Of a stretch of 64,000 nucleotides of DNA, positions 41,251-49,600 are shown one piece after another. Position 1 is the stretch's first letter. Every line of letters begins with the position of its first letter. The DNA is taken from positions 1-64,000 of the forward strand of contig CACWHI010000006.1 in the NCBI GenBank assembly GCA_902760595.1. The letters run 5' to 3'. The notes below the pieces were generated by a model, which did no database searches, had not been told where the DNA came from, and saw only the letters and a program-made list of their open reading frames with translations. This stretch comes from an uncultured Eubacteriales bacterium. Lineage in GTDB: Bacteria; Bacillota; Clostridia; Christensenellales; Aristaeellaceae. Made by a program: the position numbers and the translations under genes.

Positions 41251-41412
41251 TTGCAGAAAGATGCGCCGTACAAAGTGCTGGATTGCGCGGAGGAGGAGGA
41301 AGGCGATGCCGTAGCATCGGCGACTGACGACGACAAAGCAGCCAGCGCTTTGTACAAGCAGATTTCGGAAATGTTTAGTTACCGGAGTAATAACGAGGAG
41401 ATACTGCCATGA
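41251..41412 (+). CDS. possible small coding frame ahead of the toxin gene
   Basis: From a TTG at 41251 the frame gives about 53 residues (QKDAPYKVLDCAEEEEGDAV..., ending SNNEEILP) and its TGA overlaps the toxin ATG (ATGA), as in coupled genes. The composition is coding-like, and the frame is open back to 41215 without a good start. No ribosome site is visible. A start ATG at 41211 is in another frame. It may be a real small antitoxin-like peptide, a frameshifted gene, or a remnant. Confidence 0.35.
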   Translation: MQKDAPYKVLDCAEEEEGDAVASATDDDKAASALYKQISEMFSYRSNNEEILP

Positions 41413-41738
41413 CCAGGGAGTTTGTTTATACACAACCATTCAGAAGAAGCTGGAAGGCGATGGGTCTCACGGAAGAAGATTTGCGGATGCTCGAAAAAAT
41501 GCTGCTGACAAATCCGCAGATCGGAGACGTGATTGAAGGCACGGGCGGCGCAAGAAAAATGAGGATTCAGATGGAGAGCCGCGGAGAATCAGGGGGCGGA
41601 CGGGTGATTTACGTCGACGTCTTTGAAGCTGAAAAACTGTATTTACTGCTTGCGTATCCCCAAAATGTGCAGGACGATCTGACTCCGGATCAAAAAAAGC
41701 AGGTGCGCAAATTGGTCGAGGCAATCAAGAAGGAGTGA
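41409..41738 (+). CDS. RelE/HigB-type toxin
   Basis: 109 residues; AACGAGGAG upstream. Signature of the type II RelE/HigB superfamily: GDVIEGTGGARKMRIQ, then SRGESGGGRVIYVDV (usually GKSGG-R-V-I-Y) and LLAYPQ. These toxins are ribosome-dependent mRNA nucleases. The partner antitoxin starts four bases downstream; toxin-first order is typical of HigBA and related families. AT-rich compared with the neighbouring genes. Confidence 0.88.
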   Translation: MTREFVYTQPFRRSWKAMGLTEEDLRMLEKMLLTNPQIGDVIEGTGGARKMRIQMESRGESGGGRVIYVDVFEAEKLYLLLAYPQNVQDDLTPDQKKQVRKLVEAIKKE

Positions 41739-41742
41739 GAGC

Positions 41743-42102
41743 ATGAAGGAGACTGTATTTAAATCCACGCTGTCCCAGCAGCAGATCGATGAGAATTTTG
41801 ATGGATTTGATTTTTTCGATGAACTGATGGGTGGATTGACCGAAGCGCTTTCCTATGCCAAGGGAAAGGCAAAAGCGGATACATATACGCGGAAAAGGAC
41901 GCTGCCGGATGTCAATGCTCAGGAAATCCGAAAAAAGCTGAATATGACCCAACATGGTTTTGCGTCGATGCTTGGTGTTTCGCCCCGGACGGTGGAGTCC
42001 TGGGAATCCGGACGAACCACGCCGACTCCTACTGCAAAAAAGCTCATGTATCTGATTCGAGAGGATCAGCGCCTGGCTCAGAAGCTGATGGACGCTTGCT
42101 GA
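41743..42102 (+). CDS. HTH antitoxin of the RelE/HigA-like module
   Basis: 119 residues. The C-terminal half is an Xre-type HTH (DVNAQEIRKKLNMTQHGFASMLGV then SPRTVESWESGRTTPTPTAKKLM), the N-terminal half (about 1-55) likely binds and neutralises the toxin. AGGAGTGAGAGC lies before the ATG. It is expected to repress the promoter at 41185 through the TACGAT/ATCGTA repeat. Confidence 0.9.
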   Translation: MKETVFKSTLSQQQIDENFDGFDFFDELMGGLTEALSYAKGKAKADTYTRKRTLPDVNAQEIRKKLNMTQHGFASMLGVSPRTVESWESGRTTPTPTAKKLMYLIREDQRLAQKLMDAC

Positions 42103-42123
42103 AACAGCATGTTCAGCGTTTGC

Positions 42124-42183
42124 GCTCCTGGGTATCAGCAAGACGACGCTCTGGCGGAAATGCAAGGAGTATGGGCTGCTGTA
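42124..42183 (+). repeat. 60-bp direct repeat, copy 2
   Basis: Duplicate of the activator gene's 3' end, here without any gene in front. It closes the segment with the toxin-antitoxin module (41117-42123). Confidence 0.92.
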
Positions 42184-42190
42184 GGCGAGG

Positions 42191-43105
42191 TCACTGCCGC
42201 AGCCAGGCGTGCCAGTATTCCCGGCACAGCTTCAGGTACTCCCGTTCCGCCCTGCTCAGGTAAGCGCCCTTGCGGCTGCACAGGGTGATCTGCCAGCGGG
42301 GACGCTCCGGAAGGCGGAAATAGACGACGCTCCCGTCCGATGCCGCGTAGACGGCCGGCAGCAGGGCGCAGCCCAGACCGAGGGAGACGATGCGGTACTT
42401 GCTCAGGTTGCTGGCGGTGGAAAACAGCACGCGCGGCGTGAAGCCGGCGCGCTCGAACAGCGCCTCCGTCAGCGCGAAGAGCGTGGAACGCTGGTAGATG
42501 CGCACAAAGGCCTCGTCCGCGAACCGGCCGAGCTCGGTCTCCGGCGCCCGGGCCGGGTCGGCGCTCCCGCCGGCTGCCAGGGGATGCTCCGCCGGCACCG
42601 CCAGGTAGATTTCCTCCTCGGCCATCAGGTGGTATTCGTTCTCGTCCATCTGCGCGGCGCTGAGGGTCGCCAGGCCCAGGTCCAGCTGGCCGTCGCCGAT
42701 CATGCGCTGCATCGCGGTGACGTGGCATTCCACAGGCTCGACGCGCATATGCGGGAAAGCGCGGTGGAACGCCGGGTATACCGCCGTGAACATTTCCACC
42801 CCGCGCTCCGGGATCAGCCCCACCGTCAGGCGGCGGCTGTTTTTTTCGGCCTCGTCCGCGATGCGGGCGTAGGCGTCCTTTTTCAGCGCCAGCATCTTCC
42901 GCGCCGCGGCCAGGTAGGCTTCCCCGGCCGCGGTGGGCTGCCAGTTGCCGCGCATGCGGATGAAGAGCGGCGTGCCCAGCTCCTCTTCCAATTTCTGAAG
43001 CTGCTGGTTGAGGGCGCTCTGGGTCACGAAGCGCTTTTCCGCCGCCCGGGTGATGCTCTTCTCATCGGCGATGCACACGATATTTTCGATCAGGTGGAGA
43101 TCCAT
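42191..43105 (-). CDS. LysR-family transcriptional regulator
   Basis: 304 residues; GGGAGG before ATG 43105. N-terminal winged HTH (LIENIVCIADEKSITRAAEKRFVTQSALNQQLQKLEEELGTPLF) and a periplasmic-binding-fold effector domain from about 90. It is divergent from the oxidoreductase trio at 43294, and LysR proteins usually control the divergent neighbour. Effector unknown. Confidence 0.93.
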   Translation of the reverse strand: MDLHLIENIVCIADEKSITRAAEKRFVTQSALNQQLQKLEEELGTPLFIRMRGNWQPTAAGEAYLAAARKMLALKKDAYARIADEAEKNSRRLTVGLIPERGVEMFTAVYPAFHRAFPHMRVEPVECHVTAMQRMIGDGQLDLGLATLSAAQMDENEYHLMAEEEIYLAVPAEHPLAAGGSADPARAPETELGRFADEAFVRIYQRSTLFALTEALFERAGFTPRVLFSTASNLSKYRIVSLGLGCALLPAVYAASDGSVVYFRLPERPRWQITLCSRKGAYLSRAEREYLKLCREYWHAWLRQ

Positions 43106-43128
43106 TACTCAGCCTCCCTTCTGAACCT

Positions 43129-43157
43129 ATTATATCAGATTCCCTGCGGAGCCGCAA
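43129..43157 (-). promoter_or_regulatory. sigma-A promoter of the LysR gene
   Basis: Minus strand TTGCGG, 17 bases, TATAAT. Confidence 0.65.
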
Positions 43158-43211
43158 TCGCACGGATCAAACAATGTTAGTTCTGCTGACACATCTGTCA
43201 TTTATACGAAG

Positions 43212-43240
43212 TTGACAATATGTTCGCTTTCCTGTAACAT
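43212..43240 (+). promoter_or_regulatory. sigma-A promoter of the GlpA-like operon
   Basis: TTGACA, 17 bases, TAACAT. A TGACACATCTGTCA inverted repeat at 43187-43200 just upstream is a candidate LysR box. Confidence 0.65.
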
Positions 43241-43293
43241 GCTGCATGGAAAAGCTACATTGCACCCTCTCTGACAGGAAAGGAGCAGATCCC

Positions 43294-44760
43294 ATGCGGA
43301 ATTACGATGTGATCATCATCGGCGGCGGCGTGGTCGGCAGCGCGGTGGCGCGCGAGCTGACGCGCTATCGGCTGTCGGTCGCCGTTCTCGAGAAGGAGAG
43401 CGACGTGTGCACCCAGACCAGCGGACGGAATACCGGCATGCTGCACGCGGGCTTCCTGTACAAGCCCGGCTCCCTCAAGGCGCAGTGCGCGGTGGAGGGC
43501 AACGCCGAGTTCGACCAGGTATCCAGGGAGCTGGACGTGCCGTTCAAGCGCACTGGCAAGCTGATCGTCGGCTTCACCGACGAGGACAGGCAGCGCCTCG
43601 AATACTTCATCGAGCGCGGAAGGATCAACGGCGTGCCGGGCATGGAGCTGATCGACCGGAAGCGCATGGACGAGATCGATCCCTCCGCGGGCGGCAATTT
43701 CGCCATCCATTGCCCGTCCAGCGGCATCCTGGACCCGTTCATATACACGATCGCGCTGGCGGAGAACGCGGTGAAGAACGGCGCTGAGTACCACCTGTAC
43801 ACCGAGGTGACCGGCGCGGACCGCGCGGACGACGGCCGTCACGTGCTGCATACGAACCGGGGCGACTTCTCCTGCCGCTGGGTGGTCAACAGCGCGGGCC
43901 TCAACAGCGCGAAGGTGAGCGCCATGCTCGGCATTCCCGGGTATGTGATCCAGCCGGTCAAGGGCGAGTACTTCGTGCTGGACAAGAAAGCCGGGGCGTT
44001 CGCGAAGATCCCGGTCTATCCCGCGCCGACGGCGAAATTTACCTTCGACACGCACGCCACGCCCACTGTGGACGGCAATGTGCTGGTGGGTCCCAACAGC
44101 TTCAACGTGGAGGACGGCGAGGATTACAGCGTCCGCCAGTCGGGCATGGACGGCCTGCAGGAGAGCGGCGCCAGGATGTTCAGGCACATGAAGCGCGAGT
44201 ACTACATCCGCACCTTTGCCGGCGCGCGCCCGAAGCGAATCGATCCCGCCACCGGCGAGGTGCAGGACTTCCTGATCGAATGCCGTGACGAGGCGCCCGG
44301 CGTCGTCAACCTGGTGGGCATCGAAAGCCCCGGCCTGACCAGCGCCATGCCCATCGCCCGGCGCGTTGTGGGCATGATCCGCGAGCGGGAGGAGCTGGAG
44401 CCCAATCCCGCCTTCGATCCTGTCCGCAGGGGCATCACCCGCTTCCATGAGGCGAGCCGGGAAGAGCAGGCGCGCCTGATCAACGAAAACCCGGATTACG
44501 GCGAGATCGTGTGCCGCTGTGAGACCGTCACCCGCGCGGAGATCCTCGAGGCCATCCACAACCCGCTGGGGGTGTGCACGGTCAACGGCATCAAGGTACG
44601 CACCCGCGCCAGCATGGGGCGCTGCCAGGGCGGCTACTGCGAGACGCGCATCACGGCCATGATCCGCGAGGAGCTGAACAAGGCCGTGACGGACGTGCGC
44701 CTGACCAACGGCGATTCGTACATGTTCACCGGTTATGTCAAAGGAGGCGAGCGGGCATGA
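43294..44760 (+). CDS. FAD-dependent glycerol-3-phosphate dehydrogenase-like oxidoreductase with BFD [2Fe-2S] domain
   Basis: 488 residues; GAAAGGAG site before ATG 43294. N-terminal FAD-binding DVIIIGGGVVGSAVAREL (5-22), DAO-type domain, then a BFD-like cysteine cluster at the end (VCRCETVTR...GRCQGGYC, about 412-452). This is the layout of anaerobic GlpA-like proteins. It forms the first of three overlapping genes (ATGA) with an FAD/NAD oxidoreductase and a DUF1667 protein, a set that recurs in anaerobes and probably oxidises glycerol-3-phosphate or a similar hydroxy compound. No glycerol kinase or facilitator is nearby. Confidence 0.88.
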   Translation: MRNYDVIIIGGGVVGSAVARELTRYRLSVAVLEKESDVCTQTSGRNTGMLHAGFLYKPGSLKAQCAVEGNAEFDQVSRELDVPFKRTGKLIVGFTDEDRQRLEYFIERGRINGVPGMELIDRKRMDEIDPSAGGNFAIHCPSSGILDPFIYTIALAENAVKNGAEYHLYTEVTGADRADDGRHVLHTNRGDFSCRWVVNSAGLNSAKVSAMLGIPGYVIQPVKGEYFVLDKKAGAFAKIPVYPAPTAKFTFDTHATPTVDGNVLVGPNSFNVEDGEDYSVRQSGMDGLQESGARMFRHMKREYYIRTFAGARPKRIDPATGEVQDFLIECRDEAPGVVNLVGIESPGLTSAMPIARRVVGMIREREELEPNPAFDPVRRGITRFHEASREEQARLINENPDYGEIVCRCETVTRAEILEAIHNPLGVCTVNGIKVRTRASMGRCQGGYCETRITAMIREELNKAVTDVRLTNGDSYMFTGYVKGGERA

Positions 44761-45992
44761 TGCACAAGCAGGCGATCATTGTGGGCGGAGGCCCCGCGGG
44801 ACTGGCGGCGGCGCTCCGGCTGAAGGAAAAGGGCGTCAGCGATATCCTGATCCTCGAGCGCGAGAAGCTGCTGGGCGGCATCCTGCGCCAGTGCATCCAC
44901 GACGGCTTCGGCCTGACCCGCTTCGGCGAGTCCCTGTCCGGGCCGGAATACGCGCAGCGTTTCATCGACCGCGTCACTGAGGCGGGCATTGAGTGCATGA
45001 CCGACTGCACCGTGCTGGACGTGACGCCGGACAAGGTCGTGACGGCCGCCAGCCGGGAGCACGGCCTGGTTCAGGTCCAGGCGGACGCGGTGCTGCTGAC
45101 CATGGGCTGCCGGGAGCGCACGCGCGGCGCGCTGGCGACGCCGGGCACCCGTCCCGCGGGCGTCTATACCGCCGGCGTGGCGCAGAATTATATCAACCTG
45201 CAGAACATCATGGTCGGCCATGAGGTGGTGATCCTGGGCAGCGGCGATATCGGGCTGATCATGGCCCGCCGCATGACCCTTGAAGGCGCGCACGTGAAGG
45301 GCGTGTACGAGGTGCAGCCCTATCCCAGCGGCCTGCCGCGCAATATCGAGCAGTGCCTGAACGACTACCATATCCCGCTGCATCTCTCCCACACCGTGGT
45401 GGATATCCGGGGCCGCGAGCGACTGACCAGCGTGGTGGTCGCCCAGTGCGACGAGCGATTCCGTCCCATCCCCGGCACCGAGGAGGAGATCCCCTGCGAT
45501 ACGCTGATCCTGTCCGTCGGCCTGATCCCGGAGAATGAGCTTTCCCTGGCTGCCGGCGTGGAGCTGGACGCCCGTACGCGCGGCGCGTTCGTGGACGAGC
45601 ACTGCCAGACGGGGGTGCCGGGCATCTTCGCCGCCGGCAACGTGCTGCATGTACACGACCTGGTGGATTTCGTGTCTCTGGAGGCGGAGGCCCTGGCGGA
45701 CAGCGCGGCGGAATACCTGCTCGAGGGCTCGCTGCCTGCCTGCCCGCTGGAGGTGAAGGCCGGGAACAACGTGGGCCACGTGATCCCGCAGCATATCAGC
45801 GGCACCCGCGATTTCACCCTCTCCCTGCGCGTTCGCCAGCCCCTCAAGGATGTGAGCGTGGTGGTCCGACAGGGCGACCGTGAAGTGCTGCGCAAGAAAA
45901 TGCGCAAAGCTCTGCCGGCGGAAATGATCCAGCTGCCCATCCAGGCGGCGAAGCTGACAGACAGCGCCGATATGGAGGTGTGTGTGGAATGA
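44757..45992 (+). CDS. FAD/NAD(P)-dependent pyridine nucleotide-disulfide-type oxidoreductase
   Basis: 411 residues; AAAGGAGG, ATG overlapping the previous stop. FAD motif AIIVGGGPAGLAAALRLKEKG, second dinucleotide motif EVVILGSGDIGLIMARR near 160, and GIFAAGNVLHVHDLVD near 287 (FAD-binding end motif). Family member next to GlpA-like dehydrogenases; it passes electrons to NAD(P) or another carrier. A Cys pair typical of disulfide reductases is replaced (LRQCIHDGFG keeps a single Cys). Confidence 0.9.
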   Translation: MMHKQAIIVGGGPAGLAAALRLKEKGVSDILILEREKLLGGILRQCIHDGFGLTRFGESLSGPEYAQRFIDRVTEAGIECMTDCTVLDVTPDKVVTAASREHGLVQVQADAVLLTMGCRERTRGALATPGTRPAGVYTAGVAQNYINLQNIMVGHEVVILGSGDIGLIMARRMTLEGAHVKGVYEVQPYPSGLPRNIEQCLNDYHIPLHLSHTVVDIRGRERLTSVVVAQCDERFRPIPGTEEEIPCDTLILSVGLIPENELSLAAGVELDARTRGAFVDEHCQTGVPGIFAAGNVLHVHDLVDFVSLEAEALADSAAEYLLEGSLPACPLEVKAGNNVGHVIPQHISGTRDFTLSLRVRQPLKDVSVVVRQGDREVLRKKMRKALPAEMIQLPIQAAKLTDSADMEVCVE

Positions 45993-46351
45993 AGCGGACC
46001 TTTACCTGTATCGTGTGCCCCAACGGCTGCGAGATCGAAGCGGAATACGAGGGCACGAATGTGCTGAGCGTGACCGGCAACCTTTGTCCGAAGGGCAGGA
46101 CCTACGTGACCCAGGAGCTGGTGGATCCGCGCCGCACCATCGCGTCCAGCGTGCGCGTGTCCGGCGGGACCCTGCCCCTGGCCAGCGTCCGCCTGACCCA
46201 GCCCATCCCCAAGGACCGCATCTTCGACGTGATGAAGGTCATCAACGGGGTGGAGCTCACCGCGCCGGTGCAGATCGGCCAGGTCGTGGTCAGGGACGTC
46301 CTCGGCCTCGGCAGCGACGTGATCGTGACCAAGAATATACCTGCGGCCTGA
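45989..46351 (+). CDS. DUF1667 cysteine-rich protein
   Basis: 120 residues; ATG overlaps the previous stop. C-terminal partner of the trio. Cysteine motif TCIVCPNGCEIE...GNLCPKG (C8, C11, C15, C37-type) fits DUF1667, thought to bind an iron-sulfur cluster or zinc. Likely a subunit or electron-transfer piece of the dehydrogenase complex. Confidence 0.9.
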   Translation: MKRTFTCIVCPNGCEIEAEYEGTNVLSVTGNLCPKGRTYVTQELVDPRRTIASSVRVSGGTLPLASVRLTQPIPKDRIFDVMKVINGVELTAPVQIGQVVVRDVLGLGSDVIVTKNIPAA

Positions 46352-46382
46352 GAAAACCGTGAAAAACCGCAAAAAAAGGCTG

Positions 46383-46411
46383 TTGATTTCACGGCGGATT
46401 TCCGTTATAAT
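46383..46411 (+). promoter_or_regulatory. sigma-A promoter of the leader RNA/phosphatase transcript
   Basis: TTGATT, 17 bases, TATAAT. Confidence 0.7.
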
Positions 46412-46417
46412 AAAATC

Positions 46418-46566
46418 GTGTTTATGCCTGCCTGTAGGCATTTGGTTTCTGCGCTGGTTTGCCGATCGACGAGGATCACATGGGAGAAACATGACAGCCA
46501 CACGGAATGCGCCTACATCGTGTACAGCGAGGTTCTTGACGGGAGGGGGCCGCAGCGCCCCTTTTT
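46418..46566 (+). ncRNA. putative structured small or leader RNA
   Basis: About 149 bases from promoter to terminator with no credible open frame. TGTAGGCATT (46433-46442) can pair with AATGCGCCTACA (46506-46517) to close a long arm that has GATC-GACGAG-GATC and CATG-GGAGAAA-CATG hairpins, or with the upstream ATGCCT to form a small hairpin; the two foldings exclude each other. It could be a free small RNA (size is near that of 6S RNA, but I see no decisive 6S signature) or a riboswitch-like leader for the phosphatase gene. Confidence 0.4.
46545..46566 (+). terminator. terminator after the structured RNA
   Basis: GGGGC-CGCAGC-GCCCC followed by five T. Ends the RNA 114 bases before the phosphatase start. 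Confidence 0.75.
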
Positions 46567-46604
46567 GTGCTGTGACCGCGTACGGCATGTATGATGAATA
46601 ACAG

Positions 46605-46655
46605 CTGTTGAACCAGACGGGATCGACATGTCCGGTCTGGCTCAACAGTTTTGTT
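46605..46655 (+). terminator. second hairpin with T-run ahead of the phosphatase gene
   Basis: CTGTTGAACCAGAC/GTCTGGCTCAACAG long hairpin followed by TTTTGTT, 25 bases before the start codon. Terminator-like; perhaps an attenuator. Confidence 0.6.
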
Positions 46656-46679
46656 ATACAATTTTAAGGAGGATGGCCC

Positions 46680-49600
46680 ATGAAAACAAACAGGCTGTTG
46701 GCAATGCTGATGCTCGCGCTGCTGGTCATCGGGAGCGCCGCTGGCGTGGCATGCGCCGGAGAGACTCCCGCGGCGGAGCCTGCCGGCGAGGAGTATTTCG
46801 CCCAGTGGAACGCCGACGCCCCGGCGCTCAACGCGCTGGTGGAGTACGTGGAGGCTGTGACGGACCCGAATTCCCCGGATTACATCCCGGAGCCGGACCG
46901 CATCGCCGTATTCGATATGGACGGCACGCTGATGGGCGAGCTGTATCCCACCTATCTGGAATACTATATGCTGGCCTGGCGGATCCTCAAGGACCCGGAA
47001 TGCCATCCGGACGCGGAGATGCTGGAGGTGGGCCGGCTGCTCCGGGACTGTGCCCTGGACAACTCCTTCCCCCCGGACATGGCGATGCGCCACGCCGTGC
47101 AGGCGGCCCGGGCGTACGCGGGCATGACGCTCAGCGAGTTTTCCGATTTCGTCACCAGGATCCTCGTGCGCGAGGTGGATGGCTTTGAGGGCATGACCTA
47201 CAGCCGCTGCTTCTACCTGCCGATGGTGGAGGTCGTGGAGTACCTCCAGGACAACGGCTTCACCTGCTACGTCTGCTCCGGCTCCGACCGGTTCATCTGC
47301 CGCGTGTTCATCGAGGGCATGCTGGACATTCCCTATAACAATGTCATCGGCATGGATGTGCGGCTGGAGACCACGGGCCAGGGCGATGAGGCGGGTCTGG
47401 ACCACACCTTCTCTGTGGGCGAGAACATCGTCCGTACCGATCAGCTGCTCATCAAGAACCTCAAGACCAACAAGGTGCTGCAGATCGCGCAGGAGATCGG
47501 GCAGCAGCCGGTGCTGAGCTTCGGCAATTCCAGCGGCGACACCAGCATGCACAACTACGTGATCGGCAGCAACGCCTATAAGAGCGCGGCCTTTATGCTG
47601 GTGGCGGATGACGACAAGCGGGATTACGGCAATCCGGAAAAAGCGGCCGGGCTGAAGGATAAGTGGCAGGCCGCGGGCTACCACGTGATCTCCATGGCCA
47701 ACGACTGGAAGACCATCTACGGCGAGGAGGTCAAAAAGACCGGCAAGTTCCGCTGGATGGAGGAGCTGGCTGAGGACCGGGTTCCCGTGGTACACAGCGT
47801 CAGCTTTCAGGACCCGGCGGGTACCGGCGCCGTGGAGACGGCTCCCGCGGCGGAGCCGGCCGGAGAAACCCGGTTTGCCCAGTGGAACGCCGATGCCCCG
47901 GCGCTCAGCGCGCTGGTGGAGTACGTGGAGGCTGTGACAGACCCGAATTCCCCGGACTTCATTCCGGAAAAGGACCGCATCGCGACCTTCGATATGGACG
48001 GCACGCTGATGGGCGAGCTGTTCCCGACCTACCTGGAAGTGGCGCTGCTGACCGAGCGCATCCTGGCCGATCCGTCCTGGACGCCGGACGAGGAGATGCT
48101 GGAATTCGGCCGCATGACCCGGGATCACGCGCTGGATAAGTCCTTCCCGTCGGATTATGATTACGAGTTCTCCCATCACCAGGCCAGGGCCTTCGCCGGG
48201 ATGACGCTCCAGGAGTACGCCGATTTCATTGCGGGATTCCTGAAGAACGAGGCGGACGGCTTTGAGGGCATGACCTACGGGAACGCCTATTACAAGCCGA
48301 TGGCCGAGGTGATCGGGTATCTGCAGGAGAACGGCTTCAAGTGCTTCATCGTATCCGGCAGCGACCGTTTCATCATCCGCAGCTTTGTGGATGGGATCAT
48401 GGATATCCCCAACGAGAATATCATCGGCTCGGATACCGCACTGGCCGCGCGGGACCAGGGCGACACGGACGGCATCGAGTACGTGTTCGCCGACGGCGAT
48501 GAGGTGGTGCGCACGGACAAGCTGCTCATCAAGGACCTGAAGACCAACAAGGTCCTCCAGATCGCGCAGGAGATCGGCCAGCAGCCGGTGCTGAGCTTCG
48601 GCAACTCCGGCGGCGATGTGAGCATGAACAACTACGCGCTGCTGAACAACCGCTACCGCAGCGCGGCGTTCATGCTGGTGGCGGACGACGACGCGCGGGA
48701 CTACGGCGATCCCGCCAGGCATGACGAGCTCACCGCGAAGTGGCAGGGCATGGGGTACCAGGTGATCTCCATGCGCGACGACTGGAAGACGATCTACGGC
48801 GAGGACGTCAAAAAGACCGGCCAATTCCGCTGGCTGGAGAAGTACGCGGACAGGAACATCGCCGCCCGCGGCGGGGATATCGCGGACAAATATACCCTGG
48901 AGCAGGTGGTCGTGCTCAGTCGGCACAACCTGCGCGCGCCCCTTTCCAGCAACGGCTCCGTGCCGCAGGAGCTGACACCGCACGCCTGGATCCAGTGGTC
49001 TTCCGCCTCCAGCGAGCTGACCCTGCTGGGCGGCGTCGAGGAGGTCAGCATGGGCCAGTATTTCAGGAAATGGCTGGCCGGGGAGGGCCTGATCCCGGAG
49101 AACACGGTCCCCGAAGCGGGTACAATGCGCTTTTACGCGCGGGATAAGCAGCGCTGCCGCGCCACGGCCCGCTATTTCGCCGCGGGCATGCTGCCGCTCG
49201 CGGATATCGAGGTGGAGCATCCCGGCGACGCGAAGGGCTCGGTGGACTTCATGGCGCCCGTGCTGCATTACTACAGCGACGAGTACGCCGCCGACGCGAC
49301 CGCCGAGGTGGCGGCTATGGGCGGCGACGCGGGCTTTGACGGCATCGCGGAGCAGAACCGGGATGTGATCCGCCTGATCATGGATACCGTCGATATGCGG
49401 GACAGCGAGGGCTACAAGAGCGGCAAGTTCGGCGACCTGCTCACGGACGGCTTCGGCTTTACCGTGGAGGCCGGCAAGGAGCCGGATCTGGCCGGGGCTG
49501 TCAAGCCGGCCTATCAGGTGGCGGACGCGCTGCTGCTGCAGTACTACGAGGAGCCGGACGCGGTCAAGGCCGCCTTCGGACATCAGCTGTCCGAGGAGGA

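Noticed and set aside
41117-42183. Insertion sequence or integron as the vehicle of the toxin-antitoxin segment
   Set aside because: No transposase or integrase frame and no terminal inverted repeats; only the 60-bp direct repeat is seen.
42103-42728. Frame joining the 60-bp repeat to the LysR end
   Set aside because: It is the LysR gene read in the wrong frame; the repeat itself carries no start.
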